Part shown: piece by piece, positions 48,872-58,783 of the stretch | Numbering within the stretch: the stretch's first letter is position 1 | How the letters are laid out: the number at the start of each line of letters is the position of its first letter | NCBI RefSeq assembly: GCF_000308295.2 | Contig: NZ_HG326652.1 | Span: 1,820,186-1,884,185, forward strand | Direction: 5' to 3' | DNA length: 64,000 bases | From: Afipia birgiae 34632 | Lineage (GTDB): Bacteria > Pseudomonadota > Alphaproteobacteria > Rhizobiales > Xanthobacteraceae | Position numbers and translations under genes: made by a program | The notes under the pieces: generated by a model | Database searches by the model: none | What the model saw: only the letters and a program-made list of their open reading frames with translations | Told to the model about the DNA's origin: nothing

Positions 48872-48908
48872 AAAAACGGGCGGCGAAGCTGGGGGACTTC
48901 ACCGCCCG
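48872..48908 (-). terminator. Rho-independent terminator between degP and the regulator gene
   Basis: On the minus strand a 12-bp stem CGGGCGGTGAAG / CTTCGCCGCCCG (one G-U) with an 8-base loop is followed by TTTTTA. It lies 216 bases after the degP stop (49125) and about 110 bases before the regulator start. The rest of the spacer 48763-49124 holds other GC-rich hairpins (for example CGGGC-CAAAA-GCCCG near 49020) but no gene. Confidence 0.8.
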
Positions 48909-49124
48909 CACTGCACGACCGACTGGAGTGCGATCGCGCCGCTTTCGACGGAGGGGGGCGTTTTCCACCGAAAGCATCTCTGCATGATGCAAAAAGGCAG
49001 CATCATGCCTGGATTCAAGGGACGGGCTTTTGGCCCGCCCCCGGGAAGGAGCCGTCGGCGGGGGCTACTATGCCGGCGACAACTCCCCATTCCTCACCCG
49101 CTTGCGCGGATGTTTAGCCCTTGA

Positions 49125-50720
49125 TCAGCCCTTGGCGACCGGCATCGCGACGAAGCGCGACGAGTCTCCGGATTTCACGCGAACCAGAACGCTGTTCTTG
49201 TTCTCGTTACGCGCAGTGGCGATCGCGTCGCGAACTTCGGCCGGATTGCTCACCAGCTTGCCGGCGACTTCGAGGATGACATCGCCTTCCTTGAAGCCAC
49301 GTTCTGCCGACGGACTGTTCGGATCGACGTCGGTCACGACCACGCCTTCCTTGCCCGCGCCGGCAACGCTGTTCGCCGGAGCCAGTGTCAGACCGAGGTT
49401 CGGCACCGTCACGTTGCCTCGGCCCGCCTTGCCGCTGTCCTTCTGGTCGGTATCGGCCTTCGCAGCCTTGGCGTTCGGCAACTCGCCGAGCGTCATGTTC
49501 AGGATCTTGTCCTGACCCTTGTGGACCACGACCAGCTTGACGGTCTGACCCGGCGCCATGCTGCCGATGGTGCGGGCGAGTTCGCGCGCATCCTTCACCG
49601 GCTGGTCGTTGACGCGCGTAATCACGTCTCCCGATTCAACGCCGGCCTTGGCAGCCGGACCGTTGACCTGAGGCTCCGCAACGAGCGCGCCTTCGGGCTT
49701 CTTCAGGCCGAGGCTGTCGGCGATCTCAGGCGTCACCTGCTGGATCTGGACGCCGATCCAGCCGCGGCTGACCGTACCCTTGTCCTTCAACTGCTGGACG
49801 ACGCTCTTCACCGTGGAGGCCGGGATCGCGAAGGCAATGCCGACGCTGCCGCCCGACGGCGAGTAGATCGCCGTGTTGACGCCCATCACGTCGCCCGTGG
49901 TGTCAAAGGTCGGGCCACCGGAGTTGCCCTTGTTCACGGGCGCGTCGATCTGGATGAAATCGTCATAAGGTCCGTTGCCGATGTCGCGGCCACGCGCTGA
50001 GACGATGCCCGCGGTGACAGTGCCACCGAGGCCGAACGGGTTGCCGACCGCGAGCACCCAGTCGCCGATGCGCGGCTGACTGTCGGAGAGCTTGGCGTAC
50101 GGAAGATTGTTGACGCCATCGACCTTGATCAAGGCGAGGTCGGTGCGCGGATCGGTACCGATCACCTTCGCGGTGTGGACCTTGCCGTCGTCGGTCGTCA
50201 CTTCAACCTTGTCGGCGCCGTCGACGACGTGATTGTTGGTCACGGCAAAGCCGTCAGCCGAAATGAAGAAGCCCGAGCCCTGGCCGGTCATCTGACCACC
50301 GCCGCGTCCACCACGTCCACCACGGCCACCGGGGCCGGGGAATCCATCCGGACCACCGAAGCGGCGGAAGAAGCGCTCCATCGGCGAGTTCGGCGGGAAC
50401 GGATTATCTTCCGGGCTCGCCTCACCGGTGGCTGCCTTCTCGGCCATCTTGACGCGCACCGAAATCACCGACGGCTTCACGCGTTCAACGATGTCGGCAA
50501 AGCCGATCGGTTGCTGAACCTGACGGACTTCCTTGTTGACCTGCGCGTGCGCGGTCGTCGTGAGCACATCGAAGTTGTTCGACGGGCTGAAGCCATAGGC
50601 GGCAACACCCAGACCAGCCACCACCGACGCCATCAGCGCGAACTTGCGTGCGGAGAAAATGGAACGGCGGGGAGCGACGTAGGATGGGAGTTTGGAAAGA
50701 TCGGTGGGGTGGTCGGTCAT
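49125..50720 (-). CDS. degP: Do-family periplasmic serine endopeptidase DegP/HtrA
   Basis: Envelope protease/chaperone of 531 residues. An N-terminal cytoplasmic/anchor region (~25-45, 'ALMASVVAGLGVAAYGF') precedes the trypsin-like domain. Catalytic triad: His in 'AVTNNHVVDGADK', Asp in 'GTDPRTDLALIKVDG', Ser in 'NKGNSGGPTFDTTGDV'. A Gly/Arg-rich loop ('GGRGGRGGRGGG') sits in the LA-loop position. Two PDZ domains follow (~315-400 and ~445-525). ATG 50720 has GGAG seven bases upstream; the open frame to 50945 is rejected as low-quality sequence. It sits between ccmH and the two-component pair, with a plus-strand epimerase gene interposed. Confidence 0.94.
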   Translation of the reverse strand: MTDHPTDLSKLPSYVAPRRSIFSARKFALMASVVAGLGVAAYGFSPSNNFDVLTTTAHAQVNKEVRQVQQPIGFADIVERVKPSVISVRVKMAEKAATGEASPEDNPFPPNSPMERFFRRFGGPDGFPGPGGRGGRGGRGGGQMTGQGSGFFISADGFAVTNNHVVDGADKVEVTTDDGKVHTAKVIGTDPRTDLALIKVDGVNNLPYAKLSDSQPRIGDWVLAVGNPFGLGGTVTAGIVSARGRDIGNGPYDDFIQIDAPVNKGNSGGPTFDTTGDVMGVNTAIYSPSGGSVGIAFAIPASTVKSVVQQLKDKGTVSRGWIGVQIQQVTPEIADSLGLKKPEGALVAEPQVNGPAAKAGVESGDVITRVNDQPVKDARELARTIGSMAPGQTVKLVVVHKGQDKILNMTLGELPNAKAAKADTDQKDSGKAGRGNVTVPNLGLTLAPANSVAGAGKEGVVVTDVDPNSPSAERGFKEGDVILEVAGKLVSNPAEVRDAIATARNENKNSVLVRVKSGDSSRFVAMPVAKG

Positions 50721-50985
50721 GAACAATCTCCAGGAGAACGGCGAAAACGGGGTGCGAATCTCGCGGTGCATGTGTGCACCTGTGCTCCGGAAGATGGGGC
50801 ACGCGGCCTTACCGCGCTCTGACGGGGGAATTAATGTTTTGTAACCTTGCAGTTTTCTCGTAACATGATCGGAAAAAGCAAAAACGCTGGTGTTTTCAGC
50901 GCCTTGTCTAGCGGTTCCAAGCGGGGAATATTGCAGGGCATACAAAAATTGGGGGCCTTATTAAACCCACCGTGAGGGGGGAAGT

Positions 50986-51834
50986 ATGAGGGTACTGGTC
51001 ACCGGAGCTGAAGGTTTCTTAGGGTCGCATCTTGCGCCCTTCCTGGCCACTGCGGGCTACCACGTGATCCGTTCAACGCGATCAGCACCGCCAAACTTTG
51101 ACGGTGTTCATGCGGTCGTTCATTTGGCTGCCCTCGCGCACGGCGATTACAGCGAAGATGAAATCGACAGAGTCAACCATCGGTGGACGGCGGCACTCGC
51201 GGCGGATGCAAAAGCTGCCGGTGTTTCTCGGTTCATCTTTATTTCGTCCATCGCGGCTCAGGTCGGCCCCTTTTCCAATGACGTTCAAACTGAGCTCTCA
51301 GAACCGCGCCCGACTACGACCTACGGACGCGCGAAGTTGGCGGCGGAAAGGGCGCTGGCGTCTACCGGCGCGCCGTACACGATCCTGCGCCCCGTCGTGA
51401 CGCTTGGAGCCGGAGCGAAGGGAAACATCGCCACCCTGCACCGTATCGCCGCGCTGCGCGCTCCGTTGCCATTCGGCGCACTGCGGACCAAGCGTTCCGT
51501 CCTGACCGTAAACAATTTCAATTCGGCCGTGCTTACAGTGCTGCGAAGCGAGAACGCGCTGAACACGACCTACGTTGTCGCCGACCCGGAGCCGGTGACG
51601 CTTGGCGCGTTGATCTCTCAAATGCGGGCCCAAATTGGTCGCCGGGCCGGATTGCTAAATGTGCCTGAACGGTTGATCGAGATCCTGTGCCGTTCGACCG
51701 GGCACAGCGATGCGTGGGACCGCATTGGACGCCCGCTTGTTGTCAATCCTGCAAAATTACTGGCCTTGGGCTGGACCCCCGCAAACGAGGCCGCGGGGAA
51801 TGCCGCCCCGGAACCGGTCCAAAACGCGCGTTAA
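50986..51834 (+). CDS. NAD-dependent epimerase/dehydratase (extended SDR)
   Basis: A 282-residue nucleotide-sugar-type SDR: Rossmann motif 'VLVTGAEGFLGSHLAPFLA', 'VVHLAALAHGDY', Ser-Tyr-Lys active site with 'SSIAAQVG' and 'TTYGRAKLAAERAL', then 'TILRPVVTLGAGAKGN'. It resembles WbpV/WcaG-like UDP-sugar epimerases or reductases used in lipopolysaccharide synthesis. ATG 50986 is preceded by GAGGGGGGAAGT. It lies opposite in strand between ccmH (4-bp convergent overlap of ends) and degP, and no other sugar genes are near, so it looks like an insertion into a conserved block. Its substrate is unknown. Confidence 0.88.
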   Translation: MRVLVTGAEGFLGSHLAPFLATAGYHVIRSTRSAPPNFDGVHAVVHLAALAHGDYSEDEIDRVNHRWTAALAADAKAAGVSRFIFISSIAAQVGPFSNDVQTELSEPRPTTTYGRAKLAAERALASTGAPYTILRPVVTLGAGAKGNIATLHRIAALRAPLPFGALRTKRSVLTVNNFNSAVLTVLRSENALNTTYVVADPEPVTLGALISQMRAQIGRRAGLLNVPERLIEILCRSTGHSDAWDRIGRPLVVNPAKLLALGWTPANEAAGNAAPEPVQNAR

Positions 51835-52331
51835 ACCGGCTTTTCCGGCGATTCCTGAGCGGCGATCAGCTTTTCCAGCCGCGCCTCTTCCTCGGGGGTG
51901 AGTTGGAATGACGCACCCTCCTCATTAGCGGCCGCACGATTGCGGCGGCGATTGTAGAACCACAGCGCAACGCCGCCTCCAGCCAGAACCAGTGGCGGCA
52001 GCAGCCATAGGATCAGCGTGTCACGCCCGACCGGCGGCTTCAGCAGCACGAACTTGCCGTAGCGCGCGACGAGAAAGTCCATCACCTGCTGGTCGGTACT
52101 GCCTGCCGCGATCCGCTCGCGTACCAGCAGACGCAGATCGCGCGCCAGCGGCGCATCGGAATCGTCGATGGATTGGTTCTGACAAACCATGCAGCGCAAT
52201 TCGCGCGACAGGTTACGCGCCCGCGCCTCCTGCGCCGGATCGGCCATGATCTCGTCGGGCTGCACGGCGTAAAGCGCCGACGGCATTACCGTCAGCATGA
52301 TCGCGAACAAGGCCGCCAGAATGCGCTTCAT
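51831..52331 (-). CDS. ccmH: Cytochrome c-type biogenesis protein CcmH (CycL)
   Basis: Exported, membrane-anchored thiol oxidoreductase of 166 residues that handles apocytochrome c for haem attachment. Signal peptide ~1-22 (cut near 'SALYA'), active site 'RELRCMVCQNQSIDDSDAP' with CxxC, then one membrane segment (~107-127, 'TLILWLLPPLVLAGGGVALWF') and a charged cytoplasmic tail. ATG 52331 follows the ccmF stop by five bases. It is the last gene of ccmIEFH. Confidence 0.95.
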   Translation of the reverse strand: MKRILAALFAIMLTVMPSALYAVQPDEIMADPAQEARARNLSRELRCMVCQNQSIDDSDAPLARDLRLLVRERIAAGSTDQQVMDFLVARYGKFVLLKPPVGRDTLILWLLPPLVLAGGGVALWFYNRRRNRAAANEEGASFQLTPEEEARLEKLIAAQESPEKPV

Positions 52332-52336
52332 CGCAG

Positions 52337-54328
52337 CTACTCTGCCGCCTGCAACGCGCCGGCCTTCTTGCCCGCCTTTGCCGGTTTCGGCGCGCCGACG
52401 CGCAACCGCCGGTCGGTCAGCGACAGCAGCCCGCCGAACGCCATCAGCACCGGACCGAACCAGATCAGCAGCACCATCGGCTTGTGATAGATCCGCACCG
52501 CGATCGATCCGTCGGCATGAGCATCACCGAGAGAGATGTAAACCTGGCTCGCGCCCCGCGTCAGCAGCGCAGCCTCGGTGGTCGACATGTTGCGCGTCGC
52601 GAAGTCGCGCTTCGACGGCGAAAGGATGCCGATGGTCTTGCCGTCCAGCATCACCGTGAAATGCGAAATCGCCTCGCGGTAATTGGGGCCCTGCTGTTGC
52701 GTCACATCATCGAGGCGCACCTGATAGCCGCCGACAGTGACGACATCCTTCGGATTCATCGATGCGATGCTCTCCGAATTCCACGTCGTCTCACAGACAA
52801 TTCCGATCAGCGCAATGCCAAGCCCCGCGTGAGCAAACGCCGAGCCCCACGTCGAACGCGGCAGGCCGCGCGCACGATGAAGTGAGGTCGTCAGCGGTGC
52901 GCGGAACAGTTGCGTGCGCTCCACGATGTCGGTCATCGCTCCGATCACAACGAACACCGCGATGCCGATCATCAGCGGTGCGAACGCGCCGCCGCCCTTG
53001 GTCCAGGCCCACAGCACCGCCATCGTCACCAGCGCAACGATGCCGGCCGCGGTCAGGCGCTGCGACGCGCCGACGATGTCGCCGCGCTTCCACGCCAGTA
53101 GCGGACCGAACGGCACCGCGATCATCAGCGGCAGGAACAACGGTGCAAACGTCAGATTGAAGAACGGCGCACCGACGGAAATCTTGTCGCCTGTAAGAAC
53201 CTCAAGCGCCAGCGGATACAGCGTGCCGACGAAGACGGTCGCGCAGGCGGTCGTCAGCAACAGGTTGTTCAGCACCAGCGCGCCCTCGCGCGAGATCGGG
53301 GCGAACAACCCGCCCTGCTTCAGCGTCGTCGCCCGCCACGCATAGAGGCTGAGGCTGCCACCGATGAACAGACACAAGATCATCAGAATGAACACGCCCC
53401 GCGACGGATCGCTGGCGAAGGTATGCACCGAGGTCAGCACGCCCGAACGCACCAGGAAGGTGCCGAGCAGCGACAGCGAGAACGTCAGGATCGCAAGCAG
53501 AACGGTCCAGACCTTCAGCGCGTCGCGCTTCTCCATCACCACGGCGGAATGCAGCAGCGCAGTACCGGCGAGCCACGGCATCAGCGAGGCGTTCTCCACC
53601 GGGTCCCAGAACCACCAGCCGCCCCAGCCGAGCTCGTAATAGGCCCAGTACGAGCCCATCGCGATGCCGAGCGTCAGAAAAATCCACGCCGTCAGCGTCC
53701 ATGGTCGCACCCACCGCGCCCAGGCCGCATCGATGCGGCCTTCGAGCAGTGCCGCTACGGCGAACGAAAACGAGATCGAGAAACCGACATACCCGAGATA
53801 GAGCATCGGCGGATGGATCGCGAGGCCGATGTCCTGCAGGATCGGATTGAGATCGCGTCCCTCCATCGGCGGATTGGCGATCCGCGCGAACGGGTTCGAT
53901 GTGGCGAGGATGAACAGATAGAACGCTGTGCCGACCCACGCCTGCACCGCCAGCACATGAGCCCGCAGCGAGCGCGGCAGATTATTGCCGAACGCCGCCA
54001 CCAGCGCGCCGAACAGCGCCAGGATCAGGACCCACAACAGCATCGAGCCTTCGTGGTTTCCCCATACGCCGGTGAGTTTGTAGATCATCGGCTTCAGGGA
54101 ATGGGAATTCTCGAACACGTTCGTAACCGAGAAATCCGATGTCACATGAAGCCAGGTCAGTGCGGTGAATGACACGGCGGTGAATGCGAACTGTGTCAGC
54201 GCGGTGGAGCGCGCGACATTCATCAGCGCCGGATCGCGCAGGCGCGCACCGATCACTGGAACCACCGACTGGATCAGAGCCAGAACCAGAGCCAGAACCA
54301 GTGCGTAATGTCCTGCCTCGGCGATCAC
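52337..54328 (-). CDS. ccmF: Haem lyase CcmF (CycK)
   Basis: Inner-membrane protein of 663 residues with about 15 hydrophobic segments. It carries the haem-handling tryptophan-rich motif '[20 protein letters not shown]' (~residues 229-248) and conserved histidines in periplasmic loops ('HAHVLAVQ', '[17 protein letters not shown]'). With CcmH and CcmI it forms the cytochrome c haem ligation complex. The start is GTG 54328, overlapping the ccmE stop by four bases (GTGA), so translation is coupled. The C-terminus ends in an Ala/Lys-rich tail. Confidence 0.95.
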   Translation of the reverse strand: MIAEAGHYALVLALVLALIQSVVPVIGARLRDPALMNVARSTALTQFAFTAVSFTALTWLHVTSDFSVTNVFENSHSLKPMIYKLTGVWGNHEGSMLLWVLILALFGALVAAFGNNLPRSLRAHVLAVQAWVGTAFYLFILATSNPFARIANPPMEGRDLNPILQDIGLAIHPPMLYLGYVGFSISFSFAVAALLEGRIDAAWARWVRPWTLTAWIFLTLGIAMGSYWAYYELGWGGWWFWDPVENASLMPWLAGTALLHSAVVMEKRDALKVWTVLLAILTFSLSLLGTFLVRSGVLTSVHTFASDPSRGVFILMILCLFIGGSLSLYAWRATTLKQGGLFAPISREGALVLNNLLLTTACATVFVGTLYPLALEVLTGDKISVGAPFFNLTFAPLFLPLMIAVPFGPLLAWKRGDIVGASQRLTAAGIVALVTMAVLWAWTKGGGAFAPLMIGIAVFVVIGAMTDIVERTQLFRAPLTTSLHRARGLPRSTWGSAFAHAGLGIALIGIVCETTWNSESIASMNPKDVVTVGGYQVRLDDVTQQQGPNYREAISHFTVMLDGKTIGILSPSKRDFATRNMSTTEAALLTRGASQVYISLGDAHADGSIAVRIYHKPMVLLIWFGPVLMAFGGLLSLTDRRLRVGAPKPAKAGKKAGALQAAE

Positions 54329-54807
54329 TTGGCGGCTCCCTGCACACTCGGAGCCTTTTGCGGCTTCCTGTCGTAGTCATCCTTCCAGTGGCCGGTCTTC
54401 TTCAGTTCCTCGGCAACGTTCTTGGGCATGTAGTTCTCATCGTGCTTTGCAAGAACCGTGTCGGCCTTGAACACGCCCTGCGCATCGAGCGCACCCTCGG
54501 AAACGATGCCCTGCCCCTCGCGAAACAGGTCTGGAAGAATGCCCTGATAAGTCACTGGCAAGGTTGAGTTTCCATCGGTGACATCAAACTTCACTTTAAG
54601 CTGCTCGCCGCGCACCAGCGATCCTTCGCGCACCATTCCGCCGAGGCGGAAGCGCTGGCCGGGCTGAATGTGCTTTTCGGCGGCCATGGTCGGCGTCGAG
54701 AAGAACAGGATGGAGTCGCGCAACGCGTTGAGGACGAGCGCAGCCGCAACCGCCAGCACCGCGAGCGAGCCTCCGATCAATGTCAATCGCCGCTGCTTGC
54801 GTGTCAT
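54325..54807 (-). CDS. ccmE: Cytochrome c maturation haem chaperone CcmE (CycJ)
   Basis: Periplasmic, N-terminally anchored haem chaperone of 160 residues. A membrane anchor at ~8-30, an OB-fold core ('[16 protein letters not shown]', '[17 protein letters not shown]') and the haem-binding motif '[12 protein letters not shown]', where His binds haem covalently and Tyr coordinates it. ATG 54807 is chosen with GAGAGG upstream; the longer frame to 55095 translates the palindromic repeat and is rejected. It passes haem to CcmF, encoded next. Confidence 0.95.
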   Translation of the reverse strand: MTRKQRRLTLIGGSLAVLAVAAALVLNALRDSILFFSTPTMAAEKHIQPGQRFRLGGMVREGSLVRGEQLKVKFDVTDGNSTLPVTYQGILPDLFREGQGIVSEGALDAQGVFKADTVLAKHDENYMPKNVAEELKKTGHWKDDYDRKPQKAPSVQGAAK

Positions 54808-54836
54808 GGGTCGCCTCTCATCCGGCACGTAGTTTG

Positions 54837-54914
54837 TATGCGAGGAGCGCTTGCGACGAAGCAATCCAGCTCTTGCTGGATCAAGACCGGATTGCTTCGC
54901 TCCGCTCGCAATGA
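54837..54914. repeat. Palindromic repeat, copy 2, in the ccmI-ccmE spacer
   Basis: Arms ATGCGAGGAGCGCTTGCGAC / GCTCCGCTCGCAAT and GAAGCAATCC / GGATTGCTTCG match copies 1 and 3. It takes up most of the 127-bp spacer inside the ccm operon, so it is transcribed and could fold in the mRNA. One end (ATGAGG) has diverged from the usual ATGACG. Confidence 0.85.
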
Positions 54915-54934
54915 GGTGAAGGATGAAACTCGCA

Positions 54935-56035
54935 TTATCCATCCAGTCCAAGGCTTTTGAGCCCGTCGTTGAGAATTTGCAGCCGCGCCGCGTCGTTGCC
55001 GACGGCCTGCCGCGCATCGGCGAGCGCAGCCTGCGCCTTGTCGCGTTCGCCGAGAACCATATAGGCCCGCACCAGACGCAACCAGCCCTCGACATCGTTG
55101 CCGTTGTCCTTCAGCCGCGTGGCGAGACGATCCACCATGCCGCGGATCATGGTATTGCGATCGCCCTCCGACATGTCCTTGGCGGCGGCAATGGTGTCAT
55201 CGGAAAGCTTGGGCGCGACGACGCCGACGCGCATCAGCGCTTCCTGTATCAGCGGACGCCACGGCGCGTCCTGCGGCGCCGACGCCAGCATCGCGCGCCA
55301 GATCTTCGCGGCGTCATCCTTGCGGCCATCCTGTTCGGCGGCGACACCGGCGAAATAACGCGCCTTCACTTCGGTAGGATCGAGTGCGATGGCGCGATCG
55401 AATTCGGCCTTGGCTTCGGCAGTCACCACGCCGCCACTCGACGCCGCGATAGCCTCGCCGAGATCGGCGCGGCGCGATGCGCTCTCGCCGTTATAGGTGA
55501 TGGAGTTGCGCCAGGCCCGTGCCGCGTCGTCGTAGCGGCCGATCCGCGCCAGAACCGGCGCGAGAACTTCCCAGCCGCGCCCGTCGGTCGGGTTCTTCTC
55601 GAGATGGGATTCGACCTGCGCCACCAGCTTGTCCATCGATGCGGTCGCGACCGCCGCACGGCTGCGCTCTGCCAGCGGAAAGTCGCCTAGCGATGGGGAG
55701 CCGAATGACGCGTAGAGCCCGATGGCAACCAGCGGCAGACCGGCAAGCGCGATCAGGGCGACGGCGCGGCGGAACCAGAGGCTCGACGGCAAGGATGCGG
55801 CCGCCTCAGCGTCCGAGGCTGCGAGCAGCCGGCGGCTGATTTCGACGCGCGCGGCTTGCGCCTCGTTGGCACCGATCATGCCGGCAGCCGCATCGCGCTG
55901 AACTTCGGCCAGTTGGTCCTTGTAGACCACCGTCTCGCTGCCCTCGCGCGCCGAGGTATTGCCGCGCCCAAGCGGCCACAGCACGGCAAATACCGCGGCG
56001 GCTGTCATCAGAGCGAACACGAACCAAAGCGTCAT
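54935..56035 (-). CDS. ccmI: Cytochrome c biogenesis protein CcmI (CycH)
   Basis: A 366-residue membrane-anchored apocytochrome chaperone. Two hydrophobic segments (~2-22 '[20 protein letters not shown]' and ~93-113) flank a cytoplasmic loop with '[20 protein letters not shown]', typical of CcmI; a TPR domain follows (~135-360, '[20 protein letters not shown]' and '[19 protein letters not shown]'). ATG 56035 fits the family N-terminus. It is the first gene of ccmIEFH. Upstream is a 393-bp spacer with a palindromic element and presumably the promoter. Confidence 0.94.
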   Translation of the reverse strand: MTLWFVFALMTAAAVFAVLWPLGRGNTSAREGSETVVYKDQLAEVQRDAAAGMIGANEAQAARVEISRRLLAASDAEAAASLPSSLWFRRAVALIALAGLPLVAIGLYASFGSPSLGDFPLAERSRAAVATASMDKLVAQVESHLEKNPTDGRGWEVLAPVLARIGRYDDAARAWRNSITYNGESASRRADLGEAIAASSGGVVTAEAKAEFDRAIALDPTEVKARYFAGVAAEQDGRKDDAAKIWRAMLASAPQDAPWRPLIQEALMRVGVVAPKLSDDTIAAAKDMSEGDRNTMIRGMVDRLATRLKDNGNDVEGWLRLVRAYMVLGERDKAQAALADARQAVGNDAARLQILNDGLKSLGLDG

Positions 56036-56146
56036 TCCATGGGGTTCCCGGCGAAACTCATGGAGTGGATTTGGCATTCGCCCACCACTTGGCGGCTGGT
56101 CCGTAAGGCGAATGTCAAATCCAAAACTCCACGAGACTTATACTTG

Positions 56147-56222
56147 CTAGTGGTCCTTTGATTCTGACATTCGCGATGATGCCTGCTGAAACAGGGCGCG
56201 AATGTCAGAATCGGATCACTAG
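56147..56222. repeat. Long palindromic element upstream of ccmI
   Basis: Arms CTAGTGGTCC(TTT)GATTCTGACATTCGC, given as CTAGTGGTCC and GATTCTGACATTCGC, pair with GCGAATGTCAGAATC and GGATCACTAG; the loop is about 23 bases. A related half-arm GCGAATGTCAAATCC lies just before it (about 56108-56122). It is distinct from the GCAATCCAG family. The rest of the 56036-56428 spacer shows no gene; the promoter of ccmI is probably within it. Confidence 0.75.
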
Positions 56223-56428
56223 AACCACTACAGGCAGTCATTCCGGCCGGGTTACACCATGGCTGGCGGAAGGGCGCAATTGACATTTCTGTCACGGATT
56301 CAATGCGTTTCCAGTGTCCTGAATCCGAAGTTCGCCTTATTCCACACTGGCCGAAGTTCGGCCTTTCGGCGGGAATTGATGTGTGGGGGGATTAATGCCG
56401 CACAACCGCCGGGCGGTGTTGCGCCAGA

Positions 56429-57844
56429 TCAACCGGCACGCGGCTGCTTGGCGGGCTTTACCGGCTCAGCCGCCTTGCGCTCGCCCGGCCGCGTCATCTC
56501 GGCGGCCTTGCTCATCAGCGATGCGTAATCCGGGCCATACATCACCTCGCAGAACCGGATCGCGACCTTCATCTGCATCATGCGGAAGGCGCGAACCTTC
56601 TCGTCATGGGTGCGCAGGGACTCCACCAGGGTCTCGGTGGCCTTCTCGACGTAGTGCTGCAGCTCGGTGTGGGCGCGCAGCGACACCTCGTTGATCGCAA
56701 GTTCGCTGGCATAGTTGCGACACACGGCGACGAAGTCGATCAGCGCCGCGGTCTCCTCGACGTCCACCGGATCGATCCGGTTCGCCGTGGTCACATCCTT
56801 GTCCGGCCCCTGCCGCAGCAGCCGGCGCACACGGCCGGGCACGCTGTCGATTTCCGATTGCAGCGAGTTGGAAATCTCGGCGCGGATCGCGGCGAGTTGC
56901 CTGCCCCATGCCGAATCCGAGCGGATGTCGAGTTCGGTCCGCAGACCGCGAACGCCGTCATGCAGTGTTTTGAGATGATTGGAGGTGTCCTGGAACTGGC
57001 CGCGCTTGATGTCGTTGCGCAGTTCGGAGGCGACGCGCGACAGGTCGTGGATCGCCATCGTCACGGTGGCACCGAACGGCGTGCTGGCAACACGGATTTC
57101 GTCGTCGGAGGCCGCGACCGCAATGCCGAGGCGGACGATCTGCCAGGGCGCCGCCAGCCGCTGCAGCACCAGCGAGACGGCGAACGGCAGCACTTGCGGG
57201 GTCTGCAGCGCCGGGAGATTCAGCGCGGACATCGCCGAGGCGACGTGGGAGTCCGCAAATACCCGGATCTGGCCGGGCAGCTTGGCGCTGAGCTTGTCGA
57301 GCACGTCGCTGGCGGCGAGGACGGCACCGATCGGCGCAATATCCTCTACCACGCTCGGCGCGCCGAGACGGCCAAGCGTGCGCTGGCGCTCTCCGCTGGA
57401 GAGAGCGCCGGTCACATTGGCAATGGCGTCGGAAGCGGCGATCTGCATGGCGCGGACCGCTGCGTTGATGTCCGGTGTCGCGCCCTGCTCCAGCGCAGCT
57501 TCGAAGGCACGAACGGCGTCGGGGTTGCCCTCGTGTCCGAGCCACATCCAGATCGGAGCCAACGACGACCGCCGGATCTGGCCGGGCCGGATATGGGCAA
57601 CATTCTCGACCAGAAACGGCTCGAGCGGACGGAACACCCGCCGCATCGGGTCGTCGGCGCGCGGGGTCATATCATCGCTCGAGGAGCGGACGATCATGCG
57701 CAGTTGCTCGAGCACGAAATTGGCGACGGTCACGTCCTCGCCGCGCTCGATCGCACGCTCGAACTCGCGCATCAGCAACGCTTGCGCCTTCGGCGGAAGC
57801 TGCCCGAGATACTCTCTCAATCGCTCGATCGACGATTGGCTCAT
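56429..57844 (-). CDS. Conserved hypothetical protein (471 aa), helical
   Basis: Large soluble protein of unknown function, predicted mostly helical with no signal peptide or membrane segment. It opens 'MSQSSIERLREYLGQLPPKA', has an N-terminal helical region to ~110, an Ala/Leu-rich middle (~110-270), a region with regularly spaced heptads that may be coiled (~270-340), and a conserved-looking C-terminal part ('FVAVCRNYASELAINEVSLR', 'VAIRFCEVMYGPDYASLM') before a Lys/Pro tail. The reading frame is robust and codon use matches neighbours, so it is a real gene. ATG 57844 is used. It sits between ccmI and the AT-richer bicistron; no functional tie is evident. Confidence 0.8.
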   Translation of the reverse strand: MSQSSIERLREYLGQLPPKAQALLMREFERAIERGEDVTVANFVLEQLRMIVRSSSDDMTPRADDPMRRVFRPLEPFLVENVAHIRPGQIRRSSLAPIWMWLGHEGNPDAVRAFEAALEQGATPDINAAVRAMQIAASDAIANVTGALSSGERQRTLGRLGAPSVVEDIAPIGAVLAASDVLDKLSAKLPGQIRVFADSHVASAMSALNLPALQTPQVLPFAVSLVLQRLAAPWQIVRLGIAVAASDDEIRVASTPFGATVTMAIHDLSRVASELRNDIKRGQFQDTSNHLKTLHDGVRGLRTELDIRSDSAWGRQLAAIRAEISNSLQSEIDSVPGRVRRLLRQGPDKDVTTANRIDPVDVEETAALIDFVAVCRNYASELAINEVSLRAHTELQHYVEKATETLVESLRTHDEKVRAFRMMQMKVAIRFCEVMYGPDYASLMSKAAEMTRPGERKAAEPVKPAKQPRAG

Positions 57845-58145
57845 GCGCCCAAACGCTCACCTTCGGTGGCACCGGCAGGTGTCCACCGGGTGTGATAGCC
57901 GGGACGTCGTTAATTTCGCGTTGAGAAACAGGGATTTGGGGGTGGATTACGGCTTCGGGCCCTAGCCCACCGCCGTCCAGATTGCGGCAGGCCGTACCGC
58001 GGCCGGTGTCCAAGGCCTAGAGGCGCGGAATTAGGACATTCAATTATTTAAGCCAGATCGGCTTGATGGCCCACCAAAGCGCGCCCCATCTAGAGTGCCC
58101 TGAGAATCAGAGCATACGGTAGCGCTGTAGCATCAAGCTGCCCGT
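57845..58145 (-). other. 301-bp spacer without a supported gene
   Basis: GC-rich short inverted repeats near 57950-58030, then AT-richer sequence. No ORF with a ribosome site was found. It should contain the promoter of the 471-residue gene and the 3' end of the minus-strand bicistron. Confidence 0.45.
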
Positions 58146-58730
58146 TCAATCGTTACATTCAACGAGCGCTTGTTCGAACTGTCTTTCGAACTCGTCGGAT
58201 AGAAGCCAATCGATTAGTTCTTTGGGAACCAGAAGCATCGCTTCAAGTGCATCATTGGAGGGCCGCGTGCGGGTACCACGCAAGCTGTTGCGATAGACCT
58301 GTGGAATTCGACTACCGAGCGCTAAGGTTAGACCGTTTTTATCTGCCATTACATTCAATGGCGTTCCGTTGCCATTTGGAGTGCGCACTTTACGCACATC
58401 CATCATCGCCCCAAGCGCTGTCCTATTGCCGGTGCGATGTTCGGGGCGATCTAAGATTTGCAATATCTCCTTGGCCCAGGTGAGTTGTTGCCAAGCGATC
58501 GACTGGTCCGCAGATACGACGCAGACATACAGCTCGGGGTTCTCTGGAGACCTATCCCGCTTTTCTCGATATCGGACCATATAGCCGCGATATTCGGCTG
58601 ACGACAGATCTGGGTCTAACTGACATACCGATACACAGCCATGAAGCTGCCTTAGCCTTTGAGAGATATCAAAGGGACTAAGCGCCTTACTTTCAAACTG
58701 CAAAGATCGAACAAAATCAGCCTTTGACAT
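58146..58730 (-). CDS. Hypothetical protein (194 aa) of an AT-richer bicistron
   Basis: Unknown soluble protein. It starts 'MSKADFVRSLQFESKALSPF'; the middle has 'YVCVVSADQSIAWQQLTWAK' and a segment 'LGAMMDVRKVRTPNGNG', and the C-terminus 'AMLLVPKELIDWLLSDEFER' is helical and acidic. It is visibly poorer in GC at third positions than its neighbours, suggesting transfer. There is no catalytic motif I can name (no HExxH, no RX4H). It follows a 64-residue gene by 53 bases under one promoter. The size pairing, small gene first, recalls toxin-antitoxin or restriction-regulator modules, but nothing in the sequence proves that. Confidence 0.7.
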   Translation of the reverse strand: MSKADFVRSLQFESKALSPFDISQRLRQLHGCVSVCQLDPDLSSAEYRGYMVRYREKRDRSPENPELYVCVVSADQSIAWQQLTWAKEILQILDRPEHRTGNRTALGAMMDVRKVRTPNGNGTPLNVMADKNGLTLALGSRIPQVYRNSLRGTRTRPSNDALEAMLLVPKELIDWLLSDEFERQFEQALVECND

Positions 58731-58783
58731 AGAAACGTCATAGGCGACAAACGTACAGGTTGTATACTGCCTGATACTAAATT

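Noticed and set aside
50721-50945. N-terminal extension of DegP, and a possible ECF promoter GGAAC in this spacer
   Set aside because: The extension is not protein-like; the GGAAC has no suitably spaced -10 partner.
56606-57895. 429- and 328-codon plus-strand ORFs over the 471-residue gene
   Set aside because: The minus frame has natural composition and a good start; the plus frames are Arg/His-rich shadows.
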